Position numbers and translations under genes: made by a program. Of a stretch of 64,000 nt of DNA, positions 18,409 through 28,000 are shown one piece after another (positions within the stretch are counted from its first letter, which is position 1; every line of letters begins with the position of its first letter). This DNA is from Aquimarina acroporae (GTDB lineage Bacteria; Bacteroidota; Bacteroidia; Flavobacteriales; Flavobacteriaceae). The notes beneath the pieces were generated by a model that worked only from the letters and a program-made list of their open reading frames with translations, was not told the origin of the DNA and did no database searches. The stretch lies in contig NZ_JALPRE010000003.1 in assembly GCF_023195925.1 (NCBI RefSeq), positions 372,001 to 436,000 on the forward strand, given 5' to 3'.

Positions 18409-18453
18409 TATAAAGGATATTTTTGTCCGTTATAAAAATATTATATAGTTTTG
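18409..18453 (+). promoter_or_regulatory. Promoter of the NO-defence operon with overlapping palindromic operator
   Basis: A -7 element TAGTTTTG (18446-18453) fits TAnnTTTG, and a -33 TTG sits at 18423-18425, 20 bp upstream. Directly over the -33 region is a dyad: TATAAAGGATA (18409-18419), a TTTT spacer, then TGTCCGTTATA (18424-18434), matching at 9 of 11 positions. This is well placed for auto-repression by the Rrf2 protein encoded 17 bp downstream of the -7 element. Confidence 0.7.
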
Positions 18454-18469
18454 TACCAAACTTAGTAGT

Positions 18470-18901
18470 ATGTTTTCAAAATCTTGCGAATATGGTCTTA
18501 GAGCTATAATTTTTATAGCCCAGCAAACATCTCAAAATAATAAGGTGAGTTTGTCTACAATTTCTGACGAAATAAATTCGCCACAAGCATTTACTGCAAA
18601 AGTTCTACAACAACTTACGAAGAATAATTTAGTAAAATCTATTAAAGGGCCGTATGGAGGATTTGTTATAGAAGAGGAAAAAATGAATACTAAATTAAGC
18701 GAGGTAGTAAGAGTACTTGATGGGGATGCTATATATACTGGTTGCGGTTTAGGATTAAAGCAATGTGATGCTAATTCCCCTTGCCCGTTACATCACAAAT
18801 TTGTAGCCATACGAAATGATCTTAGACATATGCTTGAAAATACATCGTTAAAGACATTGGCAAATGATCTAAATGCAGATCTGGCAACTCTTAAAAGATA
18901 A
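18470..18901 (+). CDS. Rrf2-family iron-sulfur transcription regulator (NsrR/IscR-like)
   Basis: 143 residues. An N-terminal winged helix (MFSKSCEYGLRAIIFIA, recognition region SPQAFTAKVLQQL) is followed by the dimerisation helix and three cysteines C92, C99 and C105 (CGLGLKQCDANSPC), spaced like the cluster ligands of NsrR and IscR. In NO-responsive relatives nitrosylation of the Fe-S cluster releases DNA. It leads the operon of NO-detoxification genes and has a palindrome over its promoter, so it is probably the local NO-sensing repressor. Whether the ligand set holds a 2Fe-2S or 4Fe-4S cluster is not readable from sequence. Confidence 0.9.
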   Translation: MFSKSCEYGLRAIIFIAQQTSQNNKVSLSTISDEINSPQAFTAKVLQQLTKNNLVKSIKGPYGGFVIEEEKMNTKLSEVVRVLDGDAIYTGCGLGLKQCDANSPCPLHHKFVAIRNDLRHMLENTSLKTLANDLNADLATLKR

Positions 18902-18944
18902 AAAATTTAATTTAATAAAAGATAAAAAGATCTTTTAATCCTTT

Positions 18945-19394
18945 ATGAGAAAAAATTACAAAAATACTACAATAGCAATCACCTTTATTTGGATAGGTTT
19001 TATTGGTGCTATAAGTTTTATGGAGGCATGGTTAAAATTTCAAGCTCCAGGAGTTACCACAGAAATAGGTTTAAGTGTTGGTAAGTTAGTATTTAATGCC
19101 TTAAACAAAGTTGAAATCACTTTCGGTTTGCTACTGTTGTTTACAAGTGTAAAAGAAACCAAAAACAGGCAAACCCGTCTCATTTTTCTTTCAATACCAC
19201 TTTTCATTCTAATAGCCCAAACACTATGGCTACTACCTGCACTGGACCAACGGGCTCAATTCATCATTCAAGGAGCAGATGTTCCTAAAAGCAGATTGCA
19301 TTTGTGGTATGTAGTATTAGAAATGATAAAAGTGACTTCTCTGATCATTTTTGGAATAAAACATTTAAAAATAAGTACAAATGAAAATAGATAA
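18945..19394 (+). CDS. Four-helix membrane protein of the NO operon
   Basis: 149 residues with four hydrophobic segments (IAITFIWIGFIGAISFMEAW, KVEITFGLLLLFTSV, LIFLSIPLFILIAQTLWLL, WYVVLEMIKVTSLIIFGI). A conserved-looking LPALDQRAQFIIQG loop lies between helices 3 and 4. No catalytic or metal motif is assigned. It lies between the Rrf2 regulator and the RIC gene and overlaps the latter by 14 bp, so it is translationally coupled to it. The role in NO stress is inferred from position only. Confidence 0.8.
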   Translation: MRKNYKNTTIAITFIWIGFIGAISFMEAWLKFQAPGVTTEIGLSVGKLVFNALNKVEITFGLLLLFTSVKETKNRQTRLIFLSIPLFILIAQTLWLLPALDQRAQFIIQGADVPKSRLHLWYVVLEMIKVTSLIIFGIKHLKISTNENR

Positions 19395-20100
19395 AAACAC
19401 TTTGGTAAGTGATATCGTAGCAAAAGATTATAAGTATGCTACGATATTTAAAAACCATCAAATAGATTTTTGTTGCAACGGAAATCGCAGTATTGATGAG
19501 GTCTGTAGGGATAATAATATTGTAGTGCAGGAGCTAATTGAAGAATTAGATATTGATTACAAAGAGAAACCAGATAACAATGATTATCAATCTTGGGATA
19601 TTGATTTTTTGTCAGATTATATATATAACAATCATCATAAATATGTAGAAAACAAGATACCAGAGATTAAGCTGTATCTAGAAAAGCTATGTAAGGTACA
19701 CGGGCAAAACCACCCAGAGTTATTTAAAGTTAAAGCCCTTTTTCAGGAAAGTGCAAATGAACTTACTACACATATGAAGAAGGAAGAATTGATTCTTTTC
19801 CCATATTTCAAAAAACTGGCAAGAGCAAGTAAAGGCAATAAAGTAGAAACCTCAATTTCATTTAATTCAGTAGAAAATCCAATTGCTATGATGCATGAGG
19901 AGCACGACAATGCAGGGCATCGTTTTAGGCTAATTTCAAAAATAACCAATAGTTATACTCCTCCAAAAGATGCATGTACCACCTATAACATAGCATTCTC
20001 AATGTTACAAGATTTTGAGGAAGATCTGCATAAACATATTCATCTGGAAAATAATATCCTTTTCCGAAAAGCAATAGAAATAGAAAACAGCCTAAAATAA
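19381..20100 (+). CDS. ric: RIC-family di-iron protein for iron-sulfur centre repair
   Basis: 239 residues. The N-terminal ScdA_N domain carries the diagnostic FCCNGNRS motif (C31, C32). A hemerythrin-like four-helix domain with iron ligands follows (NNHHKYVENKIPE, HTTHMKKEE-type helix around THMKKEELILFPYF, MMHEEHDNAGH, HKHIHLENNILF). YtfE/ScdA/DnrN relatives restore Fe-S clusters damaged by NO or peroxide. It sits 5 bp upstream of the NO reductase gene. Confidence 0.93.
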   Translation: MKIDKNTLVSDIVAKDYKYATIFKNHQIDFCCNGNRSIDEVCRDNNIVVQELIEELDIDYKEKPDNNDYQSWDIDFLSDYIYNNHHKYVENKIPEIKLYLEKLCKVHGQNHPELFKVKALFQESANELTTHMKKEELILFPYFKKLARASKGNKVETSISFNSVENPIAMMHEEHDNAGHRFRLISKITNSYTPPKDACTTYNIAFSMLQDFEEDLHKHIHLENNILFRKAIEIENSLK

Positions 20101-20105
20101 GTACA

Positions 20106-22373
20106 ATGAAGAAGATTTGGATCGGATTTATAAGTGTAGTTACACTGTCGTTTGTAGCATTACTATGGGTAGGAACAGAGATTTATCAAACTCAGCCTCC
20201 AATTCCAGATAAAGTAATCGTAAAAGAAACTCAAGAGGTAATATTAACCAAGAAAGACATACAAGAAGGGCAAAATGTTTGGGAGTCAATTGGAGGTATG
20301 GAAGTTGGATCAATTTGGGGGCATGGGAGTTATGTAGCTCCCGACTGGACAGCCGATTGGATTCACAAGGAAGCGGTTTATATGTTAGATGCCTGGGCAA
20401 AAGATGAATTTCAAGATAGCTATGAAAATTTGGGTGATGAGAAAAAAGCAGCTTTAAAGGCTCGATTAATTAACCATATAAGAACCAATACATTTAATAC
20501 GTCAGATAACAGTATAACTATATCATCTGCAAAATATGATGCTTTTAAAAATAATGCATTGTATTATGCCTCAATTTTTTCAGAAGGACATGAACAATTT
20601 GCTATTCAAGAAGGAGCACTGGTTGATGCTAAAAAATTAGATCAGCTTAATGCATTTTTGTTTTGGACTTCTTGGGCTGCAAGTACCAATAGACCAGGTA
20701 AAGAGTATACATATACCTCTAATTGGCCTCATGAACCCTTAATAGACAATATCATTACACCAGATTCACAAATTTGGTCTGGTTTTTCAATTATATTATT
20801 GTTGTTATTCATTGGAATATTAGTGTATTACTACGTAAGAAATCATGAAAAAGGAGAAGCCAGTAAGCATCCAGAGAAAGATCCCCTGAAAACCATAACC
20901 TTATTTAAATCCCAAAAAGCGGTACTGAAATACATTATTGTTATTTCATTGCTAATAGGGCTGCAAATTATATTGGGAATCCTCACAGTGCATTATACGG
21001 TAGAAGGACAGGCTTTTTTTGGATTTGATTTGGCCAGTTTTTTGCCATACTCCATAACCAGAACGTGGCATACACAGTTGGCAGTGTTTTGGATAGCGGC
21101 GACCTGGTTGGCTACAGGTTTATTTCTGGCACCCATGATTAGTGGCAAAGAGATGAAGTATCAGATTTTTGGAATTAATTTTCTTTTTGTAGCACTTCTT
21201 GTAATAGTACTAGGTTCCTTAGTAGGAGAATGGTTGGGAGTACATCAGTTTTTAGATACAACAACCAATTTTTTCTTTGGCCACCAGGGGTATGAGTATA
21301 TGGATTTAGGTAGGTTTTGGCAGTTGTTTTTGGCTGTTGGTCTAGTACTGTGGGTAGGTATGGTCGGTAGACATATTTTGTATGGGATCCAAAAAAATGA
21401 TGATTCGAAACATTTGTTGATCATACTGTTAATATCGGTTATGGCGATAGGTATGTTCTTCTTTTCAGGACTGATGTATGGGGAGAACAGTAGTTTACCT
21501 GTAATCAATTACTGGCGATGGTGGTTAGTGCATCTCTGGGTAGAAGGCTTTTTTGAAGTTTTTGCTACGGTAATTATCGCATTTATATTCTTACGAATGA
21601 AAATTTTATCGGCAAAAACTGCTGGTAAGGCGTCGATAGCGTCAGCGACCATATTTTTGGCAGGAGGAATTATAGGGACACTTCATCACCTTTATTATTC
21701 GGGAACACCAGTGCAAGCGATTGCACTTGGAGCTACCTTTAGTGCTTTAGAGGTTGTGCCACTTACTTTAATGGGATTTGAAATTCGAGAGCATTGGAAC
21801 CTTTTGAAATCAACCACTTGGATGCAAAAGTATAAGTGGCCCATATTTTTCTTTATTGCTGTGGCATTTTGGAATATGCTAGGTGCAGGAGTATTTGGCT
21901 TTTTAATCAACCCACCAATTGCATTATACTATATTCAGGGATTAAATACCACTGCTGTTCATGCACATACTGCCTTATTTGGTGTGTATGGAATGTTAGG
22001 AATGGGCTTTATTATTATTTGCTTACGATTTTATTCAGATAGGTCCTGGGATTCTCCAAAACTTAAAAGAGCATTTTGGTTTTTGAATATAGGTTTAATC
22101 GCAATGGTAGTGCTTAGTCTATTGCCTGTAGGTATAATCCAGGCCTATACTTCAATAACAAAAGGGTACTCCTTCGCCAGAGATGCAGAACTATTGTATT
22201 CGCCTACTGTACAAACTCTTAAATGGCTTCGTATGATTGGTGATATTCTATTTTCAATAGGAATATTCTATTTCTGCTGGTTTGCAATACAAGAGACACT
22301 GTACTGTATTAAAGGGAAAAAGAAAACCATTCAAAAATCCATCTATAACACAGGAGACTTTAAAACTTCATAA
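20106..22373 (+). CDS. norB: Quinol-dependent nitric-oxide reductase (qNOR)
   Basis: 755 residues, the usual size of a single-subunit qNOR. Residues about 1-230 are the fused NorC-like part, with one N-terminal helix and no CxxCH haem motif, as expected for the quinol type. About 12 helices of the haem-copper oxidase superfamily follow. Visible haem/FeB histidine regions are TWHTQLAVFWIAATW, LHHLYYSGTP and VHAHTALFGVYGM, and glutamates near the active site lie in WVEGFFEVF. It reduces 2 NO to N2O at the cytoplasmic membrane. With RIC, truncated haemoglobin and the Rrf2 regulator it forms an NO-detoxification operon; no nitrite reductase is nearby, so defence is likelier than denitrification. 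Confidence 0.95.
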   Translation: MKKIWIGFISVVTLSFVALLWVGTEIYQTQPPIPDKVIVKETQEVILTKKDIQEGQNVWESIGGMEVGSIWGHGSYVAPDWTADWIHKEAVYMLDAWAKDEFQDSYENLGDEKKAALKARLINHIRTNTFNTSDNSITISSAKYDAFKNNALYYASIFSEGHEQFAIQEGALVDAKKLDQLNAFLFWTSWAASTNRPGKEYTYTSNWPHEPLIDNIITPDSQIWSGFSIILLLLFIGILVYYYVRNHEKGEASKHPEKDPLKTITLFKSQKAVLKYIIVISLLIGLQIILGILTVHYTVEGQAFFGFDLASFLPYSITRTWHTQLAVFWIAATWLATGLFLAPMISGKEMKYQIFGINFLFVALLVIVLGSLVGEWLGVHQFLDTTTNFFFGHQGYEYMDLGRFWQLFLAVGLVLWVGMVGRHILYGIQKNDDSKHLLIILLISVMAIGMFFFSGLMYGENSSLPVINYWRWWLVHLWVEGFFEVFATVIIAFIFLRMKILSAKTAGKASIASATIFLAGGIIGTLHHLYYSGTPVQAIALGATFSALEVVPLTLMGFEIREHWNLLKSTTWMQKYKWPIFFFIAVAFWNMLGAGVFGFLINPPIALYYIQGLNTTAVHAHTALFGVYGMLGMGFIIICLRFYSDRSWDSPKLKRAFWFLNIGLIAMVVLSLLPVGIIQAYTSITKGYSFARDAELLYSPTVQTLKWLRMIGDILFSIGIFYFCWFAIQETLYCIKGKKKTIQKSIYNTGDFKTS

Positions 22374-22385
22374 AAACAGGTAAAA

Positions 22386-22796
22386 ATGAAAGATATACAT
22401 GAGAGAGAAGATGTTTTTGTATTGGTGTCTGGCTTTTATAAAAAAATACGACAAGATGAAGTATTGGGACCAATATTTAATAACCATATAACCCCAAAAC
22501 AATGGCCAGTACACATAGAAAAGTTAACAGATTTTTGGGTAACAGCATTATTTGGGAAAGCTTGTTTTAAAGGAAACCCAGCGCAGGTTCATAAAAAAGT
22601 AGATCAAAATCTAAATCACTCTATCAGTCAGATACATTTTGGAAAATGGTTAGAGCTCTGGTTCGAAACCATTGATAAGCTGTATGAAGGAGATATAGCC
22701 CAAAGGGCAAAAGATGCTGCACGTAAAATGGCGACTAGCCAATATATATCGATCTGGAAGAACAGACCAACAGATCAAATTGAAAATAATAATTAA
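22386..22796 (+). CDS. Group III truncated haemoglobin
   Basis: 136 residues with the group III pattern: an N-terminal FYKKIRQDEVLGPIFNNHI helix, the EKLTDFWVTALFG segment and proximal H84 in QIHFGKWLELW. It binds O2 or NO at haem and probably helps scavenge NO or deliver it to the reductase encoded 12 bp upstream. The association with NorB and RIC supports this, although group III globins have varied roles. Confidence 0.92.
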   Translation: MKDIHEREDVFVLVSGFYKKIRQDEVLGPIFNNHITPKQWPVHIEKLTDFWVTALFGKACFKGNPAQVHKKVDQNLNHSISQIHFGKWLELWFETIDKLYEGDIAQRAKDAARKMATSQYISIWKNRPTDQIENNN

Positions 22797-22856
22797 TACA
22801 TAATCTGAAACTTAGCTGAAATAACTATTCATCTAGGTTTCTTAAAAAATAGAGTC

Positions 22857-23138
22857 ATGAAAATTTATCAAAGTTATTTAGAAGAATATGAAAAGGGGAT
22901 TATAGGCTATTCACCAATAGCTATTATAGGACAAAGTTGTTTAGGATCGGTTGCAGCAATGTTTATTTTAATGAATGGAAATACGGTACTTCAAATGGTA
23001 CAACTATTTATCATAACCATACTGTGCATGTTTTTTAATGGTGCTATTTTGTCTCAACAAAAGCCTAGAATAAGTTTTAATTTGCTAATTCTAAGTACTG
23101 TGTTTAGCATTCTTTTTGTGATTGTGAATCTACTATGA
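22857..23138 (+). CDS. Small three-helix membrane protein at the end of the NO operon
   Basis: 93 residues. After an acidic N-terminus there are three hydrophobic stretches (IAIIGQSCLGSVAAMFILM, VQLFIITILCMFF, LLILSTVFSILFVIVNLL). It is the last gene before a strong terminator, so it is part of the operon. No function is assigned. Confidence 0.75.
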   Translation: MKIYQSYLEEYEKGIIGYSPIAIIGQSCLGSVAAMFILMNGNTVLQMVQLFIITILCMFFNGAILSQQKPRISFNLLILSTVFSILFVIVNLL

Positions 23139-23168
23139 CAGCATAGAATTGTTGTGTTTTATTTTATT

Positions 23169-23217
23169 ACCCCTATCAAAAGATATCATTATATGATACT
23201 TTTGAAGGGGTTTTTTT
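23169..23217 (+). terminator. Terminator of the NO-defence operon
   Basis: Long hairpin with arms CCCCTATCAAAAGATATCA and TGATACTTTTGAAGGGG, nearly complementary, followed by seven T residues. It lies 30 bp after the last operon gene. Confidence 0.85.
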
Positions 23218-23231
23218 GTTCGGTTTATTAG

Positions 23232-23441
23232 TTATTTGTTCTTTGAAACCGAATACAAAACGATAGTAGCATTCTTTCGTTTGGTATTACCTTGCCTTCT
23301 TTTACGGCTCTCTTTTCTAGCAAAATTCATTGAGGTATTAGCAGGACTTGAAATTTGATGATCTGAATCAAAAGTATTATGAATGGGTACAGAGCCTGGT
23401 ACTGTAAATAATACTCTCATTTGTTTTGATTTGTTTGGCAT
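23232..23441 (-). CDS. Possible small basic protein, uncertain
   Basis: A 69-residue frame from MPNKSKQMRVLF to VSKNK (extendable to 91 residues at 23507), Lys/Arg-rich in the second half (ARKESRKRRQGNTKRKN). No domain is recognised, and no ribosome-binding site or promoter is evident. It is convergent with the NO operon. It may be a real small gene or a chance frame. Confidence 0.3.
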   Translation of the reverse strand: MPNKSKQMRVLFTVPGSVPIHNTFDSDHQISSPANTSMNFARKESRKRRQGNTKRKNATIVLYSVSKNK

Positions 23442-23507
23442 AATAAGATGTTTTACATGATTAAAGTTACCAAAGGTCCTTATTAAAAATATTTCATGGT
23501 ATTTCAC

Positions 23508-24019
23508 TGAGATTTAGCTCTGAATATATGTTGAGATATTTCAAAACATACTCCAAGAAATAATAAACCTGATTATGCTAAAAAGCTAAAAATAATGTAT
23601 GATAGGATTTCTAATTATGCTCTTTACATATAGTAAATACGGGTAAACCGCAAAATATGATCTGCCAATCACATAATTTAGTTTTAATAATAAAAAGAGT
23701 GATATTCTTTTTTATATTTGGAAAAAGGGCACATGTTAAAGAAGGATACTTTACAATCTTCAAAAGATGTTTTTTGATAGGGTTTAGAGGTAGTATTTAA
23801 CAGGAAATGTAACTCACAGAACCTAATTAGATTAGAGCAATGTGATTGTACTAACCCTAGAAAAATATTTTAAAAAATTTGCTTAGAAAATACATTGATC
23901 ATGAACTAAATTTCTTGAAGGTAGAAAGCTTAGTTGTAGTAGATGATGAAAACCGAAATTTAAAAGGTCGATTTTATTCTGATAAGAATTTTCATGAACT
24001 TAATTGGGCTAGTTAAGTA
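23508..24019. other. Long spacer before the TOMM-like locus, with a possible promoter and gene remnant
   Basis: 512 bp, AT-rich. A TATATTTG at 23713-23720 fits the -7 consensus without a clear -33 and could start a long leader for the FHA gene. From 23861 to 24016 a frame without ATG is open (reading ELNFLKVESLVVVDDENRN and ending in LNWAS), and its amino-acid composition looks coding; it may be the tail of a decayed gene. No repeats or RNA genes are recognised. Confidence 0.4.
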
Positions 24020-24979
24020 ATGGCAATCATTAAAAATAAAAGTACCGGAGAAATTGTTTACCTCAATACCCAACATACTTTTGGGAGAAATCGTAACATA
24101 GTAAACACTTATCTTACAGAAAAAGATATATCGCAATCACATGCTTTAGTATCTTGGCGAGGCAGTCATTGGTATCTTCAGGACCATAGTAGAAATGGTA
24201 CCATAGTAAATGGAGAGTATATTAACAATACGGCAGTAAAACTTTCTAAAGGACATAAAATCCAGTTTGGAGAGCATGAATCTACGCAGTGGGATATTAT
24301 AAATATAGATCCCCCTTCTAGTTATTTAATGTCTGTTAAAGACCAGAACAAGATAATAGAGCTTACTTCGGGACATGCATTTCCAAATGAAGAAGAACCA
24401 GAGGTTTTAATTTACCCAGAGGATGCAACCTGGAAATTAGAAAAAGAGGGTAATATTATAGACTTGATTCATAATAACGCCTACCTTGTTGATAATGAAG
24501 AGTATGTGTTCGTAGAAAACCAGATGTTGGAGGATACTATGGATAACGGGCACGTAGTGAACAATGCCTACTTTCAATTTATCCTAAGTTCAGACGAAGA
24601 ACATATCAATATTAAGATTATCACCCAAAACCTTGAACTAGATTTGGGAGAGCGAGTTCACAATTATATTCTTTTAGCCTTGGCGAGAAAAAGGCTGGAA
24701 GATGTGCAAACTGGTGCTGTTATTGGTGATCAGGGTTGGATGTCAATCGAAGATTTACTAGACGATATGAGTAAAGAGTTTGGTAAAGAACTAGATCCCT
24801 ACTATTTGAACTTGAAAATCTATCGAATTAGAAAATTTTTACTGGAAACAAAGCCATATGGTTATCTCTTTTCAAACATTATTGAAAGACGATATGGCGA
24901 AATACGTTTTGCTCATCAATTTTTTCAAATCTTAAAAGAAGATCAGTGTATTGGAGAAGTTTTGGCAACAGCAAACTGA
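24020..24979 (+). CDS. FHA-domain protein with C-terminal winged-helix-like region
   Basis: 319 residues. Residues about 1-95 form a forkhead-associated domain with its phosphothreonine-binding residues: FGRNRN, SQSHALVSW and DHSRNGTIVNG. The C-terminal ~110 residues (VHNYILLALARKRLEDV ... PYYLNLKIYRIRKFLLETKP) look like a winged helix of the transcription-regulator type. Next to a Ser/Thr kinase encoded 51 bp downstream, it is the likely reader of that kinase's phosphorylation and could relay it to gene control. No membrane segment. The family is confident for FHA, tentative for the rest. Confidence 0.88.
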   Translation: MAIIKNKSTGEIVYLNTQHTFGRNRNIVNTYLTEKDISQSHALVSWRGSHWYLQDHSRNGTIVNGEYINNTAVKLSKGHKIQFGEHESTQWDIINIDPPSSYLMSVKDQNKIIELTSGHAFPNEEEPEVLIYPEDATWKLEKEGNIIDLIHNNAYLVDNEEYVFVENQMLEDTMDNGHVVNNAYFQFILSSDEEHINIKIITQNLELDLGERVHNYILLALARKRLEDVQTGAVIGDQGWMSIEDLLDDMSKEFGKELDPYYLNLKIYRIRKFLLETKPYGYLFSNIIERRYGEIRFAHQFFQILKEDQCIGEVLATAN

Positions 24980-25030
24980 AATGAATTATAAATCTATAAA
25001 ACTATAAAGGAGATAATTTAAAATTAAATC

Positions 25031-28000
25031 ATGGAGAATCACTCGACTAAGCCTACCCCCAATGTCGATATTGAACTTGAAAACTACAGCATACTTGAGA
25101 AGATTGGAGAAGGAGGTTACGGAATTGTTTATAAAGCAAAACAAATTAGCACAGGGCAAACCGTAGCTATTAAAATACTGAAGTTTAAGGAAATACCGGA
25201 TCAAAAATCTATAAAGCAACAAATTGCCCGTTTTGATCGCGAAACAAAGTTATGTGCAGAAATTAATCATCCCAATATTGTCAAACTTCTAGATAAAGGA
25301 GTTACCGCAAATCAGGAACCTTTTGCCGTTTTTGAATATATCTCAGGACAGACCTTAAAAGATTTAATTACGTTGCATAATGGCCTATCTGCCAATGAAA
25401 CCGGAGTACTTATGGGGCAAGTTCTCGATGCTTTGGTTGCTGCGCATGCCAAAGGAATTATTCATCGTGATCTCAAACCACATAACATCATGGTGACCCA
25501 AACAGGAACGAGGTCGCATATCAAGATATTAGATTTTGGAATTGGAATATTTACCCATGATTTTAGAACAGATGATTATAAAGATATAACCCTTACTCAC
25601 GAAGTGATTGGGACTCCGGCCTATAGTTCTCCAGAGCAGTTAAGAGGAGAACCGCCTACAGTAAAATCAGATTTATATGCCTGGGGGTTAATTGTATTAG
25701 AATGCCTTACAGGTCAACCTGCGATTCAGGGAGCAAATGTAGCAGAGGTGTTTCAGAAACAACTAAACCCGGCAGATGTACCCTTACCTCCTTCAATTTT
25801 TGGGCATTCTTTGGGCAAAGTACTCAATCGTGTTTTAGAAAAAAATCATTCAAGACGTATTGCTAGTGCAGCATTGGCTTATGAAGAGTTTTCTAAAATC
25901 AACTTTAATACTTTGGTAGGGCAGATACAACCGCAAAATGAAACCTCATTGCGATCAGAAGATGCTACCGAAGTGAATCAGTTGGTTTGGCGTAGTGCAC
26001 ATAGTGAAAAAAGACAAATCACGGTACTTTGCGCAAAACTTTCACTATCGGTATCTGATAGTGCAATGATGGATATAGAAACCATTGAAACCATTCAAAA
26101 AGATCAATTGCATTTATGTAAAGATGTAGGTGTTCGTTTTGGTGCCCATATCTCTGGGATCATTGCCGATACCATTATGATGTGTTTTGGATATCCTCAA
26201 GGAAGTGATAATGATGCCAGACGAGCAGGAAGAACGGCACTAGAACTTATTGGACAATTGCAAAAGAGAAGCACTTTGCTTTTTGCCAAACATGGGGTTG
26301 GCCTGGAAATAAGGATATCGATGAACTCTGGGACTGTATTGGTAAAACATAATAGTTCCCCAGAAGGATTAGTAACCAATAAAGCCTTTAACCTTTTATA
26401 TTCAACACCACCGGGGCACATTTTAGCCTCAGAAAATACCAGAAGATTACTAGAAGCACATCTGGAATTTGAAGAATTTAATACAACGCAAGAATTTTCA
26501 GGTACAATTAATACTTCGAGGGTTTATCTTTTAACAGGAGAACGCCAAACAGAAGCCCTTTCAAATTTAAGTCCGCGAAGTGCAGATCAAAAAATGGTTG
26601 GTCGCGACAAAGAACTAGCCAAAATTTATGAAACCTGGGACTCAATACAAGAAAAAGATGGAAAGGCTTTACTTATAAAAGGACAGGCCGGAATAGGAAA
26701 GTCGAAGTTGATCTACGAAACCAAAAAACAATTGATCGATCAAGATTTTGCAGTGCGAGAATGTCGTTGTCTTCCTGAGCATCAGAATAATGCGTTACAT
26801 CCTATTTTTGAAATGCTAAAAAGAGATATGGGAATTCATGATAATGAAACTGTGATTCCGCATCTCGAAGAAGCGCTAAAGAAATCTGATGTCGATCCTG
26901 AAAAAGTCATCCCTGTATTATGTTCATGGTTTTCAATTCCTTTGGATGAGACCTACCAAGTGTCAAAGGCTTCTCCAATAGAACAAAAAGAGGTTCTTTA
27001 CGATGCATTAGAAAAGCTTATACTTCATATCGATACCGATAAAAAGTTCACTCTTATCATAGAAGACTTGCATTGGATCGATCCTACAAGTTTAGATTTT
27101 TTAAGAACTATAGTAGCAAAAATGAATGATAAAAATTATTTGTTACTGCTCACAACCCGACCAGAGTTTCAATTTGATTGGAATTCAGAAAATATTAGCG
27201 AAATAGGACTTGAAACTCTTAATGAAGGATCTACACAGTCTTTTATCAAAGATATATTACAACAAAAGTCAATTGCTGAAAAAGCGCTAAATTATATTGT
27301 AGATAAAGCCGACGGAATCCCTTTATTTATAGAAGACCTTACCCGCATGCTTTTAGAAGAGCGGTATTTGGTATTAGAGGATGATATCTATACGCTGGCA
27401 CAAAATTTTGATGCAGCGTCGGTTCCTGTAACCTTAAAAGGGTTATTAAATGCAAGACTAGATCATATTGGGTTTGCCAAAGAAACAGCACAACTTGCCT
27501 CTGCAATAGGTAGAGAGTTTACCTATGATTTGTTGGTAAAATCATCATTACATGATGAAGGTATGGTGCAAACGAACCTTAATGCCCTTATGGATGCGAA
27601 TTTAATTTATCATCATCGTCGGGTACAAAATGAAAAGTATGTATTTCGTCATGCATTAATACGAGATGCAGCCTACGATAGTATGGTGTCTTTGCTAAAG
27701 CAAGAAGTTCATGGTAGAATTGCAGAAACCATGGAGAATGATTTTGATGAGATGGTTAGAGATAACCCTTTCGAATTGGCATGGCATCATGCAGAAGCTA
27801 CCAACTACAACAAGGCATCTCATTTAGGATTGGAGGCGATTAAAAAGAATATAAAAAACTCAGCCAACGAAGAGGCACTTCGATTACATGAAATTAGTAA
27901 AGAATGGGTTGTAAATATCAAGGATGAATATCGCAAACTGAAACGCGAGTTGGAACTTAACATATTTGTTCAGGCTGCAGTTTCTTTAAAAGAAGGTTGG

